Below are positions 8,885-17,268 of a stretch of DNA of 64,000 bases, in pieces. The notes below the pieces were generated by a model. That model was not told the DNA's origin. It saw only the letters and a list, made by a program, of their open reading frames with translations, and searched no databases. The stretch spans positions 3,658,001 to 3,722,000 of the forward strand of contig NZ_CP079863.1 of NCBI RefSeq assembly GCF_025263485.1, read 5' to 3'. The translations under genes and the position numbers were made by a program. The stretch is from Mycobacterium sp. SMC-2. GTDB taxonomy: Bacteria > Actinomycetota > Actinomycetes > Mycobacteriales > Mycobacteriaceae. Within the stretch, counting starts at the first letter, position 1, and each line of letters starts with the position of its first letter.

Positions 8885-9472
8885 TCAGGAGTGGGGCGGA
8901 GGCGAAGGAGGTTGCTGTCCGCCGCCCTGGCCGCCGCCGAGCAACCCGTTGAGGAGTCCGAGCGCGCCCTGCACGCCGGCAGGCGGCGCGGTGGGCGGTG
9001 GGGTCGCATCGGGGGTCAGCTGCCAGGGCTGGCAGCCCGAGGTCTTGAACGCCTTGTCCGTCGGGTCGATCTGTACCACCTGCGGCTTCTTGCTCATCGA
9101 GTTGTCGATGATGTTGCCGTCGGGGTTGCTCATCCGCTTCCAGTAGCAGGTGCCGTTGTTGACGGGTCCACCCGAGCTGTAAATGCCCGGCACGATGTCG
9201 CTCCCGACGTTGTAGATCCCGTCCTTGTCGATCGTCGTCTTCGGCCCCGGCGCCGGAGAGGCTCCCGGTGAGGCCGCGGGGGAGGGCGCCGGTGAGGCGG
9301 ACGACGGCGGGGGGCCCGGTGGGGGCCCCTGCGACGCCGCCGGCGATGGTGACGGTGGCGGCGTCTGGTCCGGGTCAGCCCCCGCGAAGCCCGCCGATGC
9401 GGTCCAGCCCGCGATCATCAGTCCCGCGACGGCCAACCGTGCCGCGGTCGGTACACCAGCCTCAAACCCCAT
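8885..9472 (-). CDS. Secreted proline-rich protein, Rv1906c type
   Basis: A 195-residue exported protein. A signal peptide (about residues 1-32, AARLAVAGLMIAGWTASAGFAGA) is followed by a long Pro/Ser/Ala linker (about 33-80). A globular part then holds two Cys (GTCYWKR and TSGCQPW), likely a disulfide. A Gly/Gln/Pro-rich tail ends the protein. The globular part, starting DGIYNVGSDIVPGIYSSGGP, resembles mycobacterial small secreted proteins of the Rv1906c kind, which is shorter (156 residues); the difference is mostly the low-complexity linker. It lies 16 bp upstream of aao on the same strand. The function is unknown. Confidence 0.78.
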   Translation of the reverse strand: MGFEAGVPTAARLAVAGLMIAGWTASAGFAGADPDQTPPPSPSPAASQGPPPGPPPSSASPAPSPAASPGASPAPGPKTTIDKDGIYNVGSDIVPGIYSSGGPVNNGTCYWKRMSNPDGNIIDNSMSKKPQVVQIDPTDKAFKTSGCQPWQLTPDATPPPTAPPAGVQGALGLLNGLLGGGQGGGQQPPSPPPHS

Positions 9473-9563
9473 AGCACGCCAGCGTACCGGGACGAGGACG
9501 TTAAATCACATAACGCAAGCCCTCCTCGGGCCCATAATGCCTGGTCGCGGCGCTTGCCGGACC

Positions 9564-10058
9564 CTAGGGGAGCCGCCGCACGCGGCCGGCATAGCCGAGC
9601 GCATGCTCATACGTCTTGAGGTTGTCGCGCGAAATTCTCGCGTGCACCGGCCGTTCGAGCAGGAACCGCAGCACCGGGTTGTAGGCGTGGTAGGTCTCGT
9701 GGAAGGTCAGCACGGTGGTTCCGTCCGGCTGCTCCTCGAGTTCGTGGTAGCCCTCGGCCCGGGACCAAAGCGGCGCGCCGACCGCCACGTAACGCGACAG
9801 TTTGTTGGTTTGGGCCTCCGTGACGGTTTCCCACGACCGCGCCCTGCCGCCCGAGAGCAGGTACTTGGGCACTTCGTAGACGCACGTGCGGACCAAACCC
9901 TCGCCGGCTTCGTTGCCCTCGTTGAGGATCTCCATGCTGCCGCCGGGCCATTCGAGGACTCGCGGCCGCGGCGCGCCCCGCGGCGCGGGGGGATGCAGCA
10001 CCCGCCACACCTTCGCCGGCGGCGCATCGACGTGAAATCGCACGGTGTAGGACTGCAT
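9564..10058 (-). CDS. START/SRPBCC-like protein
   Basis: A 164-residue protein with a helix-grip profile: N-terminal YTVRFHVDAPPAKVWRVLHPPAP, central TCVYEVPKYLLSGGRARSWETV, and TTVLTFHETYHAYNPVLRFLLERPVHARI near the end. Such proteins bind hydrophobic ligands or act as cyclases in polyketide and terpenoid pathways. The start ATG overlaps the stop of the nitroreductase (TGATG), so translation is coupled. It is the last gene of a leftward three-gene operon (AhpD-like, nitroreductase, this gene). The ligand is unknown. In H37Rv the Rv1907c-katG-furA block occupies this position. Confidence 0.75.
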   Translation of the reverse strand: MQSYTVRFHVDAPPAKVWRVLHPPAPRGAPRPRVLEWPGGSMEILNEGNEAGEGLVRTCVYEVPKYLLSGGRARSWETVTEAQTNKLSRYVAVGAPLWSRAEGYHELEEQPDGTTVLTFHETYHAYNPVLRFLLERPVHARISRDNLKTYEHALGYAGRVRRLP

Positions 10059-10687
10059 CAGCCGTCTCCCCAGCTATCCCAGAACGTCACGGTCTCCGCG
10101 GGCGGCCGCGCCGTCGGCCGGAAGTCGGTGCCAATCGTGTAGGCCACCGGGAACAGCGCGGCCTGCGTGGCCGTGTCCGGGACGCCGAGCAGCTCGGCCA
10201 CTTCTCGTTCCTTGGCCAGATGCATCGTCGTCCACACCGATCCCAGCCCGCGGGAACGCAGGGCCAGCATGAAGCTCCAGCCCGCCGGGATGATCGACGC
10301 CCAAGCCGACGCGGCGGTCAAGAGGCTGGAATTGTCGATGCGGCTCGCCAGGCATGGGATCACATGCACGGGAACCTTGCCCAGCGTGTCGGTCAGGCTC
10401 AGCGCGCTGGCGTACACCCGCCGGGTCTGCGGGTCCGACGCTTTCTTGACGGCGCGCGCCAGATAGTCGGCCCCGACGCTGCGGTAGATCTCGGCGATGG
10501 CGGCCCGCTTGCCGGGATCGGTGATCACCAGCCACCGCCAGTCCTGCGCGTTGCTCGCGGTGGGCGCCTGCATGGCCAGCCGGATGCACTCGAGGATCAC
10601 GTCGCGGCCGACCGGCCGGTTCAGGTCGAGCCGCCTACGCACCGACCGCGTCGTCGACAGCAATTCGTCGACCGTGGCTAGGTCCAT
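10058..10687 (-). CDS. Nitroreductase-family flavoprotein
   Basis: A 209-residue FMN-dependent oxidoreductase. It starts MDLATVDELLSTTRSVRRRLDLNRPV, with the RSVR motif that contacts FMN phosphate, then QAPTASNAQDWRW (the P-x-x-x-N-x-Q-W signature) and a C-terminal GLGSVWTTMHL segment (SxxT motif). It reduces nitro groups, quinones or conjugated enones with NAD(P)H. ATG 10687 is used because the conserved helix begins there and AGAGGAACG lies upstream. It sits 13 bp after the AhpD-like gene and overlaps the START-like gene by one base. The substrate is unknown. Confidence 0.85.
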   Translation of the reverse strand: MDLATVDELLSTTRSVRRRLDLNRPVGRDVILECIRLAMQAPTASNAQDWRWLVITDPGKRAAIAEIYRSVGADYLARAVKKASDPQTRRVYASALSLTDTLGKVPVHVIPCLASRIDNSSLLTAASAWASIIPAGWSFMLALRSRGLGSVWTTMHLAKEREVAELLGVPDTATQAALFPVAYTIGTDFRPTARPPAETVTFWDSWGDG

Positions 10688-10700
10688 GCAGCGTTCCTCG

Positions 10701-11183
10701 CTAGAGATCGATGGCGCAGGACTGATCGACACCCAACACCGTCAATGAGCGGCCCAGCCCGAGAAACACCGCCACGCAGAGGGTGAGATCCAGGATTTCG
10801 GGGTCGGAGAACGACTCCCGCAGCCGACCAAAGAAGGCGTCGTCCAGCGACGCGTGGTCGGTGGCGAAGCGCTCGGCGTACTCGATGGCAAGCCGTTGGC
10901 GCGCCGTATAGCCCGGGTAGCTGGCGTACGCGGCAACGTTGTCGTACAGCTCCGGCGGGACGCCGGCGTCCAGCACGGATTGGGCGCGAAAGCCGGAGCA
11001 GGCGGCGCAGTCGTTGATCTGCGCGATGCGCATCCTGGCCAACTCGCGCTCGTCGGTCGGCAGGACGCTCTGCTGGTATGCGCCGCGGATCATCCGCTCC
11101 ACCATGTCGCCGAGTTGCGGCCGCAGCGTCCAGATCATGGCGGCTTCGCCGCCCGGGCCATCCGGCACGTTGAGACGGGCCAT
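10701..11183 (-). CDS. Carboxymuconolactone decarboxylase/AhpD-like protein
   Basis: A 160-residue AhpD-fold protein. The core motif NDCAACSGFRAQSV (Cys-x-x-Cys) is the redox-type CMD signature, although the usual His after the second Cys (CxxCxxxH) is not visible, where RAQ stands instead. ATG 11183 is preferred because AGGAG precedes it by seven bases; an upstream GTG would add 31 residues unlike the family. Members act as alkylhydroperoxidases or decarboxylases of ring-cleavage lactones. It is first in the operon with the nitroreductase and START-like protein and divergent from the gene at 11350. Confidence 0.82.
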   Translation of the reverse strand: MARLNVPDGPGGEAAMIWTLRPQLGDMVERMIRGAYQQSVLPTDERELARMRIAQINDCAACSGFRAQSVLDAGVPPELYDNVAAYASYPGYTARQRLAIEYAERFATDHASLDDAFFGRLRESFSDPEILDLTLCVAVFLGLGRSLTVLGVDQSCAIDL

Positions 11184-11349
11184 CGGCGACTCCTGCCGGG
11201 TGAGGTAATTACTGAGTCGAGCAAACCAGTTCGCGAGTCGGCTGTCCAGATTCGCCGCGTCAATGCCGATGGACACCGCAACCCGTCGGGGTTAGCGTCC
11301 GTGGGACGAGGGCGCTCAAGGGTGGGCGCCGTCGGTGGGAGGTCTCGGC

Positions 11350-12048
11350 ATGCTGTTCATGCACGAGGTGCACAAGGTGCGCGGCCGCCGCGAAGACGAC
11401 TTCGAGGCCGCGTTCCGGCATGGCTGGCTGCCCATGCTGGCAGCCGGCGATGACGCCCGGTTGCTCTGGTACGCCGACCACGCCCAGGGCAGCGGCCCGT
11501 CCTACACCGTCGTGACCGTCACCGCCGTCCGGGACGGGGCGGCGTGGGAGCGCCTGGCGCTGCGGGTGCAACAGGGTGATCTGCAGGCCTGGATGCGCGA
11601 ACTGGACGAACTGCGTTACGACGTCGAGGCCAAGCTGCTGGCGCCGCTGCCCTGGTCGCCGCTCCAGGAGATGCCGTGGGGGGAGGTGCCGGTCGACGGG
11701 AGGGAGCACGAACTCAGCCTCTACATGGAGGACACCATGTGGCCCTACCCGGACAAATTCGAGGAGTACATCGACCGCAGCGGCGACGTGTACGCCCAGA
11801 GTCTCGAGCGCCCGTCGTCAATGCTGGTGATCCAGGCGGCTTTTCAGCCCGTGCTGGGCAGCCACCTTCGCCGTGAGGTGATCTTGATGCAGCGCATCCA
11901 GCGGCCCGAACAGCTCCTGGCGCTGCTGCGGACGCGGATTCCCGCCGAATACCGCGCCCCCGGGACCTGGATGCACGACGCCCTCGACCTGCGCGACCAG
12001 TGGACCAGCCGGCTGCTGCGCACCTCCGCCTGGTCACCCCTGTACTGA
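11350..12048 (+). CDS. Uncharacterised 232-residue protein, paralogue A (possible dimeric alpha/beta-barrel type)
   Basis: I do not recognise a named family. It starts MLFMHEVHKVRGRREDDFEAA, a strand-helix pattern like NIPSNAP/EthD dimeric alpha-beta barrels, continues DDARLLWYADHAQGSGPSYTVVTVTAV, and has a similar second half (LSLYMEDTMWPYP..., then SHLRREVILMQRI). It ends RLLRTSAWSPLY. There is no signal peptide or membrane segment. The paralogue at 13513 has the same organisation and the same last residues (WSPLY). GTGGGAGG lies about 7 bases before ATG 11350. It is first in a tight operon with the acyl-CoA ligase (9-bp gap) and paralogue B. Two fused ferredoxin-like domains are inferred. 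Confidence 0.7.
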   Translation: MLFMHEVHKVRGRREDDFEAAFRHGWLPMLAAGDDARLLWYADHAQGSGPSYTVVTVTAVRDGAAWERLALRVQQGDLQAWMRELDELRYDVEAKLLAPLPWSPLQEMPWGEVPVDGREHELSLYMEDTMWPYPDKFEEYIDRSGDVYAQSLERPSSMLVIQAAFQPVLGSHLRREVILMQRIQRPEQLLALLRTRIPAEYRAPGTWMHDALDLRDQWTSRLLRTSAWSPLY

Positions 12049-12057
12049 GCCGCACGC

Positions 12058-13497
12058 ATGAATATCGGAACGATGCTCGAGGCCGCGGCGACGGGTGATC
12101 CCCGTCGCGTTGCCCTCATCGTCAACGGGCGCGCGATCGGTTACGGCGAGCTCGCCGCGACCGTGCGTCGGTGCGCCGCAGCCCTGGCGGACCGTGGGGT
12201 GGTGGCCGGCCAACGCGTCGCGGTCGTCGACGGCGGAAGCGTGCTCTCGATCTCGGCCGTGTTGGGGGCGGCTCGCATCGGAGCCGCGGCCGCGCTGATG
12301 AATCCGGCGCTGACCCCGCCCGAGCTGCACGGGCTATTGACGGGCGCGGGCTGTGCCGAGGTGGCCGTCGCGGGGGAGCCGTACGCCGAGCGGCTCCACG
12401 AGGCCGGCGCGTCAACGGTATTGACGGTCGGCGACCTGCCCGAGGGCGCCCGTTCGTCGGCGCCGCCCGGCGACGGCGCCGACCGCGACGCCTTGGTGCT
12501 ATTCACCAGCGGGACAACGGGATTGCCGAAGGCGGTCGGAATCAGCGGCCGGCAGCTGGCAAGGCGGATCATCGGGATGGCGGCCCCGTTCCGGGCCGAC
12601 GCCACACCCTCGGTGGGGATGATGTGCGTTCCGTTCTTCCACGTCGGGGGCGCACTCGGCACGCTCGGCAGCCTGTATTCGGGCAATACGTCGGTGGTAC
12701 AGAGCCGATTTGATGCCGGTGAGTGGCTGCGCCTGGTTTCCGAGCATCGGGTCACCACCACGTTTCTGGTTCCCACGATGCTGCAGCGCATTCTCGACCA
12801 TCCGGACTTCGCCGCCGCCGACTTGTCGTCCTTGGTCGCCATCGCCTACGGGGCCGCCGCCGCGCCCGTCAGTTTGGTGCGCCGGGCGATGGCCGCCCTG
12901 CCGCATGTCGCCTTCGCCAACGTGTTCGGCCAGACGGAGACCCTCGGCGCCTATACGACACTGTTGCCCGCCGATCACCGTGATCCGGCACGCGCGGGAT
13001 CCGTCGGCCGGCCGCTGCCCGGGGTCGAGGTGCGCGTGGTGGACCCCGAGACGGGAGACGACGTCGAGCCCGGAACGGTCGGCGAGTTGTGGGTGAACAC
13101 CACCCAGAACGTCACCGAGGGCTGGCTGCGCACGGGCGACCTCGCCCGCCGGGACGCCGACGGCTACATCTTCCCGAGCGGACGGCTTAGCGACACCATC
13201 AACCGCGGGGGAGAGAAGTTCGGGCCGATCGAAGTGGAGGACGCGCTGCGTTCGCACCCGGCGGTGCGGGACGTCGCGGTCGCCGGGATCGCCGACGACG
13301 AGCTCGGCCAGCGGGTGGGGGTCGCGGTGGTGGCCCGCGCCCCGGTGACTCTCGAGCAGCTGCGGTCGCACTGCCGCGAGTTGATCGCCTACTTCAAGCT
13401 GCCCGAGCGGATGGTGATCGTCGACAGCATCCCCTACAGCTCTACCGGCAAGGTAAGCCGCCGGCAGCTGGCCGCGCTGATCGCCAAAGAATCTTGA
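12058..13497 (+). CDS. Acyl-CoA/aryl-CoA ligase (AMP-binding enzyme)
   Basis: A 479-residue adenylate-forming enzyme, slightly shorter than most FadD proteins. The P-loop motif [17 protein letters not shown] is at about residues 147-163. FGQTETLGAY is the A5 motif, [22 protein letters not shown] is A7-A8, and the C-terminal lysine motif YSSTGKVSRRQL is present. It activates a carboxylic acid as acyl-AMP and transfers it to CoA. It is sandwiched between two paralogous genes of unknown function on the same strand, with gaps of 9 and 15 bp, so the three are almost certainly one operon. The acid is unknown; ring-containing substrates are plausible given the nearby nitroreductase and CMD genes. 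Confidence 0.9.
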   Translation: MNIGTMLEAAATGDPRRVALIVNGRAIGYGELAATVRRCAAALADRGVVAGQRVAVVDGGSVLSISAVLGAARIGAAAALMNPALTPPELHGLLTGAGCAEVAVAGEPYAERLHEAGASTVLTVGDLPEGARSSAPPGDGADRDALVLFTSGTTGLPKAVGISGRQLARRIIGMAAPFRADATPSVGMMCVPFFHVGGALGTLGSLYSGNTSVVQSRFDAGEWLRLVSEHRVTTTFLVPTMLQRILDHPDFAAADLSSLVAIAYGAAAAPVSLVRRAMAALPHVAFANVFGQTETLGAYTTLLPADHRDPARAGSVGRPLPGVEVRVVDPETGDDVEPGTVGELWVNTTQNVTEGWLRTGDLARRDADGYIFPSGRLSDTINRGGEKFGPIEVEDALRSHPAVRDVAVAGIADDELGQRVGVAVVARAPVTLEQLRSHCRELIAYFKLPERMVIVDSIPYSSTGKVSRRQLAALIAKES

Positions 13498-13512
13498 GGG
13501 CAAGGAGTTCCG

Positions 13513-14226
13513 ATGCTGTTTCTGCATGAGACCCACAGGGTGGTCGGCGCGCGGCAGGACGAATTCGAGGCCGCATACCGCGAGGGCTGGATGCCAACCC
13601 TGGCCAAGGAAGACGACGCCCGGCTGCTCTGGTACACCAACCACGCCCACGGGTCGGGACTGTCCTACAACGTCGTCACCATCACCGGCATCGTCGACGG
13701 CACGGCCTGGGAAAGGCTCGCGCGCAGAGCCCAGAGCGGTGACCTTCGGCCGTGGATGCGCGAACTGGACAACCTGCGCCACGAAGTGACGGGCAAGCTG
13801 CTGCTGCCGGTCACCTGGTCACCGCTGCAGACCGTCGACCTGGCAGGCGTGCCCACCACGGGTGAGACACACCCGCTGACGATGTTCATGGAAGACACCG
13901 GCTGGCCGTACGCGCCGCTCGACGACTACATCCGCTCGTGGGACGAGATCTACTACCGGCCGCTGTCCCAGGCGCCGGCCAGAATGCGCATCCTCGATAT
14001 CCAGGCCTGCTTCCAGGTGGCGCATGGCAGCCATCGGCGACGAGAGGCCATGCTGTGGCAGAAGATTGACGATTCCAACAACTATGCGGCGCTGGTGCAC
14101 TTGCTGACCAAGGAGATTCCCCCCGAACACCGGGTCCCGGGCAGCTACATGTTCGACGCGCTGCAGTACCGCGACCAGTGGCAGAGTCGCCTGCTGCGGA
14201 CATCGGACTGGTCACCCCTGTACTGA
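13513..14226 (+). CDS. Uncharacterised 237-residue protein, paralogue B
   Basis: Clearly homologous over its whole length to the product at 11350. Shared blocks include a DDARLLWY segment, a HA-GSG-SY-VVT block, WMRELD-LR, a MEDT-WPY block, GSH-RRE, a DQW-SRLLRTS block and the terminal WSPLY. No named family is recognised; it has the same strand-helix pattern, suggestive of a duplicated dimeric alpha/beta-barrel fold. AAGGAG lies six bases upstream of ATG 13513. It is last in the operon with the acyl-CoA ligase and converges on the TetR gene. The retention of two diverged copies suggests a heterodimer or two different substrates; this is inference. Confidence 0.7.
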   Translation: MLFLHETHRVVGARQDEFEAAYREGWMPTLAKEDDARLLWYTNHAHGSGLSYNVVTITGIVDGTAWERLARRAQSGDLRPWMRELDNLRHEVTGKLLLPVTWSPLQTVDLAGVPTTGETHPLTMFMEDTGWPYAPLDDYIRSWDEIYYRPLSQAPARMRILDIQACFQVAHGSHRRREAMLWQKIDDSNNYAALVHLLTKEIPPEHRVPGSYMFDALQYRDQWQSRLLRTSDWSPLY

Positions 14227-14310
14227 GCCCGGCATTCGAGTGTGCGCCCGCGGCTTCGCGTGTGCGCCCATGGCGGCGTTCGTCGGCGTGTCGTCGCCCT
14301 CAGCGCACCC

Positions 14311-14913
14311 TCAACGGGGCGGGAAGGCCAAACCCGAGCGCAGCAGCTCGAGGCTGGCCGCAACCAGTTCGCCGAGGTCGCCGGTGCAGCCGTTGCGGCC
14401 CCAATGCTCCACTGTTACAACGAGGGCGGCGGCGAGGGCTGAGCCGGTGACCTCGGCGAGCAGATCGATGTTCGCCGCGCCCGGATTGCGGCCCTTGACG
14501 AAGTCGGTCAGCACTTGCGCGAACGACGCTTGCACGACGCGCAGATGACCGGCAATGCGCTCGGCGCTGATCAGTTCCGCGCGTGCCGTCGCGGCCTGGC
14601 GGACGACCTCCAGGTCGTGCGGGAAGGCCGCGACGCTCGCCAGCACCGCATCGAAGAGCGATTCGGCGGCGGGGCGGCCGGCGAGCGCCTCGGCCAGCCA
14701 CTCCAGCTGCGTTTCGTAGTCCTGGAAGAGCACCGCCTCCTTGGTGGGGAAGTGGCGGAAGAAGGTCCGCTCGGTGACGCCGGCCTCCCGGGCCAGCTCG
14801 GTCACGGTGACGTTGGCGAATCCCTTGCGCGCAGAGCACTTCAATGCCGCCCGACGCAGCGCCTCGTGCGTCGATCGTCGGCGTAGTTCGTGGCGGTTCG
14901 TCGGCGCACTCAT
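14311..14913 (-). CDS. TetR-family transcriptional regulator
   Basis: A 200-residue TetR repressor. The N-terminal DNA-binding domain is seen as THEALRRAALKCSARKGFANVTVTELAREAGVTERTFFRHFPTKEAVLF (helix-turn-helix about residues 33-52); the rest is an alpha-helical ligand domain. An ATG at 14961 would add 16 residues, but it lies within the putative operator and the HTH spacing is normal without it, so ATG 14913 is used; neither has a clear ribosome site. It is divergent from the flavoprotein gene at 15020, and two dyads lie between or at the starts. Control of its own gene and that of the flavoprotein is inferred. Confidence 0.87.
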   Translation of the reverse strand: MSAPTNRHELRRRSTHEALRRAALKCSARKGFANVTVTELAREAGVTERTFFRHFPTKEAVLFQDYETQLEWLAEALAGRPAAESLFDAVLASVAAFPHDLEVVRQAATARAELISAERIAGHLRVVQASFAQVLTDFVKGRNPGAANIDLLAEVTGSALAAALVVTVEHWGRNGCTGDLGELVAASLELLRSGLAFPPR

Positions 14914-14946
14914 CCCACCGAGATGGTATCCCAGCCGGTCGGAATC

Positions 14947-14985
14947 CGTCAGGACTGACATCTTCCAATTATGTCAGTACTGACA
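14947..14985. promoter_or_regulatory. Two TetR-type operator dyads
   Basis: A perfect 16-bp palindrome, ATGTCAGTACTGACAT, occupies 14971-14986. A second copy, CGTCAGGACTGACA at 14947-14960, matches its 14-bp core TGTCAGTACTGACA in 12 positions. The copies are 25 bp apart, centre to centre, between a TetR gene and a divergent oxidoreductase gene. This is the classical layout for autoregulated TetR control. Confidence 0.75.
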
Positions 14986-15019
14986 TATTCTTGTCACGCG
15001 CCGACCCAAGGAGAAAGCC

Positions 15020-16591
15020 ATGCCGGACTGTGACGCGATAGTCGTGGGAGCCGGGCACAACGGATTGACCGCCGCCGCGGTCCTGCAGCGCGCGGGCCTC
15101 CGAACGCTGTGCCTGGAAGCCAACACGTACGCGGGCGGCATGGCCGCGACCGTCGAACTGATCGACGGCTTCCGGTACGAGATCGCCGGCTCGGTGCAGT
15201 TCCCGACGGCCAGCCAGATCACCAAGGATCTGGGGCTGGACACCCTGCCCACGGTCGAGCCGGAGGTGATGTCCACCAACATCGGCGACCACGGCGAGGA
15301 GCCGATGGTCTTCTACCGCGACCCGCTGCGGCTGATGACGCACCTGGCCGAGAGGCACGGCATGGAAGCCGTTACCGGCATGGCCGAATTGATCAGCTGG
15401 AGCCAGGGCCCCGCAAAGGCCCTGGGCCGCTTCGATGTCCGCACACCGCCCAAGACCCTCGACGAGATGTATGCCTGCGCCGCCAGCGACGCCGAACGGC
15501 GGGCGATACACGAGATGTTGTTCGGGTCGGCGATGGACGTCATCGACCGCTACCTGCCCGACAAGGACAAGCACGCGGTCATGCGGGGGATGCTCGCGTT
15601 CCTGGCGATCAACTCCACCTACCGCGGCCCCTACACGCCGGGCAGCGCCACCTGCCTGGCCTTCGCGTTAGCCGTCCCCCAAAACGACTCGGCCAGCACG
15701 GCGATGATGACCAAGCTCAAGGGCGGCATCGGCGCGCTCACCGACCACTTGTGTGAGCTTTTCGTCTCCCACGGCGGTGAGATCCGCTTCCGCAACAAGG
15801 TGGAACAGATCCTGGTCGAGCACAGCGCGGTGACCGGGGTGCGGTTGCGCGACGGGTCGACCATCACGGCCCCGATCGTGGTCTCCAACCTCGCGCCCGA
15901 CGTCACGCTCACCGAGCTGGTCGCGCCGGAACATGTTCCGGCGGAGCTGATCTCGCGGCTTTCCAGCCGCGATCACCGGGCCTCCTTCGTGCAGATTCAC
16001 TTCGCCCTCGATGGATTGCCCGAATTCGCGCCGCCGTATGAGTTTTTGAACGAAGAAGGCATGCAGCAGTCGGTCGGGATTTTCGGCGCCCCGGAGGAAC
16101 AACAGCTGCACTGGGAGAACTGCCGTCGGGGCGTCGTCCCGGACAACCCGTCGATGGGAATGCAGATCCCGTCCGTGCACGATCCGAGCATGGCGCCGCC
16201 CGGTAAGCACGCCGCGAGCGCCTTCGCCTACGCCTTCCCGGTGGAAGTCGATCGCCAGGACCACGGGCGGCTCAAAAACGTGATGGCACAACGTGTTATC
16301 GACAAGATCACTCGGCTGGCCCCGAACTTCAAGGACATCGTGATCCGGCACATCACGTTCGCGCCCTACCACATGAACACGATGTTCGGCGCGCCCGCCG
16401 GCGACTTCTGCCACGGCCTGCTGCATCCGGACTTGATGGGACCGAACAGGCCCGGCCCCAAGGGATTTCTCGACTTCCCGATTCCCATCGGCGGTCTCTA
16501 CCTGGGCGGCGCGGGATGTCACGGGGGCCCGGGTATCACGTTCACACCCGGCTACAACGCCGGCTATCAGGCCCTCGACGATATGGCCTGA
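15020..16591 (+). CDS. FAD-dependent phytoene-dehydrogenase-like oxidoreductase
   Basis: A 523-residue flavoprotein of the CrtI/PYROXD2 superfamily. The N-terminal dinucleotide motif DAIVVGAGHNGLTAAAVLQRAGLRTLCLEA (residues 5-34) is followed by the GGMAATVELIDGFRYEIAGS substrate-domain start. The C-terminal signature GGLYLGGAGCHGGPGITFTPGYNAG is typical. Relatives desaturate or isomerise polyisoprenoids and other hydrophobic molecules. AAGGAGA precedes ATG 15020. The TetR-type palindrome at 14971-14986 lies 34 bp upstream, so repression by the divergent regulator is likely. It converges on lppC with only 5 bp between stops. Confidence 0.87.
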   Translation: MPDCDAIVVGAGHNGLTAAAVLQRAGLRTLCLEANTYAGGMAATVELIDGFRYEIAGSVQFPTASQITKDLGLDTLPTVEPEVMSTNIGDHGEEPMVFYRDPLRLMTHLAERHGMEAVTGMAELISWSQGPAKALGRFDVRTPPKTLDEMYACAASDAERRAIHEMLFGSAMDVIDRYLPDKDKHAVMRGMLAFLAINSTYRGPYTPGSATCLAFALAVPQNDSASTAMMTKLKGGIGALTDHLCELFVSHGGEIRFRNKVEQILVEHSAVTGVRLRDGSTITAPIVVSNLAPDVTLTELVAPEHVPAELISRLSSRDHRASFVQIHFALDGLPEFAPPYEFLNEEGMQQSVGIFGAPEEQQLHWENCRRGVVPDNPSMGMQIPSVHDPSMAPPGKHAASAFAYAFPVEVDRQDHGRLKNVMAQRVIDKITRLAPNFKDIVIRHITFAPYHMNTMFGAPAGDFCHGLLHPDLMGPNRPGPKGFLDFPIPIGGLYLGGAGCHGGPGITFTPGYNAGYQALDDMA

Positions 16592-16596
16592 CGCCC

Positions 16597-17205
16597 TCAG
16601 CCTCCGAACGTTCCGGTGAGCTGCGCCTGCGCGGTCGCGGCGTTGGCGATGGTCTGCGCCGCGCGGACGCCACCGAGGCCACCTGGCAGCTGATAGTCGT
16701 TGGGAAGCTGGTAGAGGGTGAAGCGGTAATGGTGCGTGCCGGTCCCCGCCGGCGGGCAGGGACCCATGTATGCGCGCTGTCCGCCCGTGTTCGGCAAGGT
16801 GGTCGCGCCGGCCGGCGTCTGGCCGTCGGACGTGCTGCCGGGACCTGGCGCGATTCCGACCACGATCCAGTGCACGTACAGCCCGTTGACGGCATCCGGG
16901 TCGTCGACCACGAGCGCCGCACCCGACGGCGCCGACCACGCCAGTGGCGGCGGGATATTGGCCCCCTTGCAGGTGTATTGCACGGGGATCGGCGCACCGT
17001 CGGTGAACGCCGGACTGGTGATGGTCAACGGCCCGTCGGGGGGCGCGGCCGCGACGGTCCGCCCCAGGGTCGTCACCTTCGGCGTCGACGGCCCCGTCAT
17101 GGGGGTGCCGTCGTGGCCACCGCAACCGGCCAGCGCGACGATGATCGCCAGGCCGACCATGACGGCGGCGATGCGGTGAAAGCTGCGCACGAGTGTCGAT
17201 TCCAT
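16597..17205 (-). CDS. lppC: Lipoprotein of the phosphatidylethanolamine-binding (YbhB/YbcL) family, LppC-like
   Basis: A 202-residue exported lipoprotein. The signal peptide [22 protein letters not shown] ends in a lipobox with Cys27. The mature domain shows PEBP/YbhB hallmarks: [40 protein letters not shown]...VHWIVVGI (the D-P-D and H-W-x-V motifs), and a [12 protein letters not shown] strand. It corresponds to Rv1910c/Rv1911c (lppC) of M. tuberculosis, which has two adjacent copies, whereas here there is one. Ligand and function are unknown. It is last in a leftward series fadB5, SRPBCC protein, lppC. Confidence 0.85.
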   Translation of the reverse strand: MESTLVRSFHRIAAVMVGLAIIVALAGCGGHDGTPMTGPSTPKVTTLGRTVAAAPPDGPLTITSPAFTDGAPIPVQYTCKGANIPPPLAWSAPSGAALVVDDPDAVNGLYVHWIVVGIAPGPGSTSDGQTPAGATTLPNTGGQRAYMGPCPPAGTGTHHYRFTLYQLPNDYQLPGGLGGVRAAQTIANAATAQAQLTGTFGG

Positions 17206-17268
17206 AGAGACAGTGTGGCCCGCGCACCGGCCGTCCGGAAGGACCCGATTTCGGCAGCCGGGCAGCTG

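Noticed and set aside
14311..14961. Longer TetR start at 14961
   Set aside because: The start codon lies inside the putative operator, and the added 16 residues are not typical for the family. It remains possible, because the shorter start also lacks a clear ribosome site.
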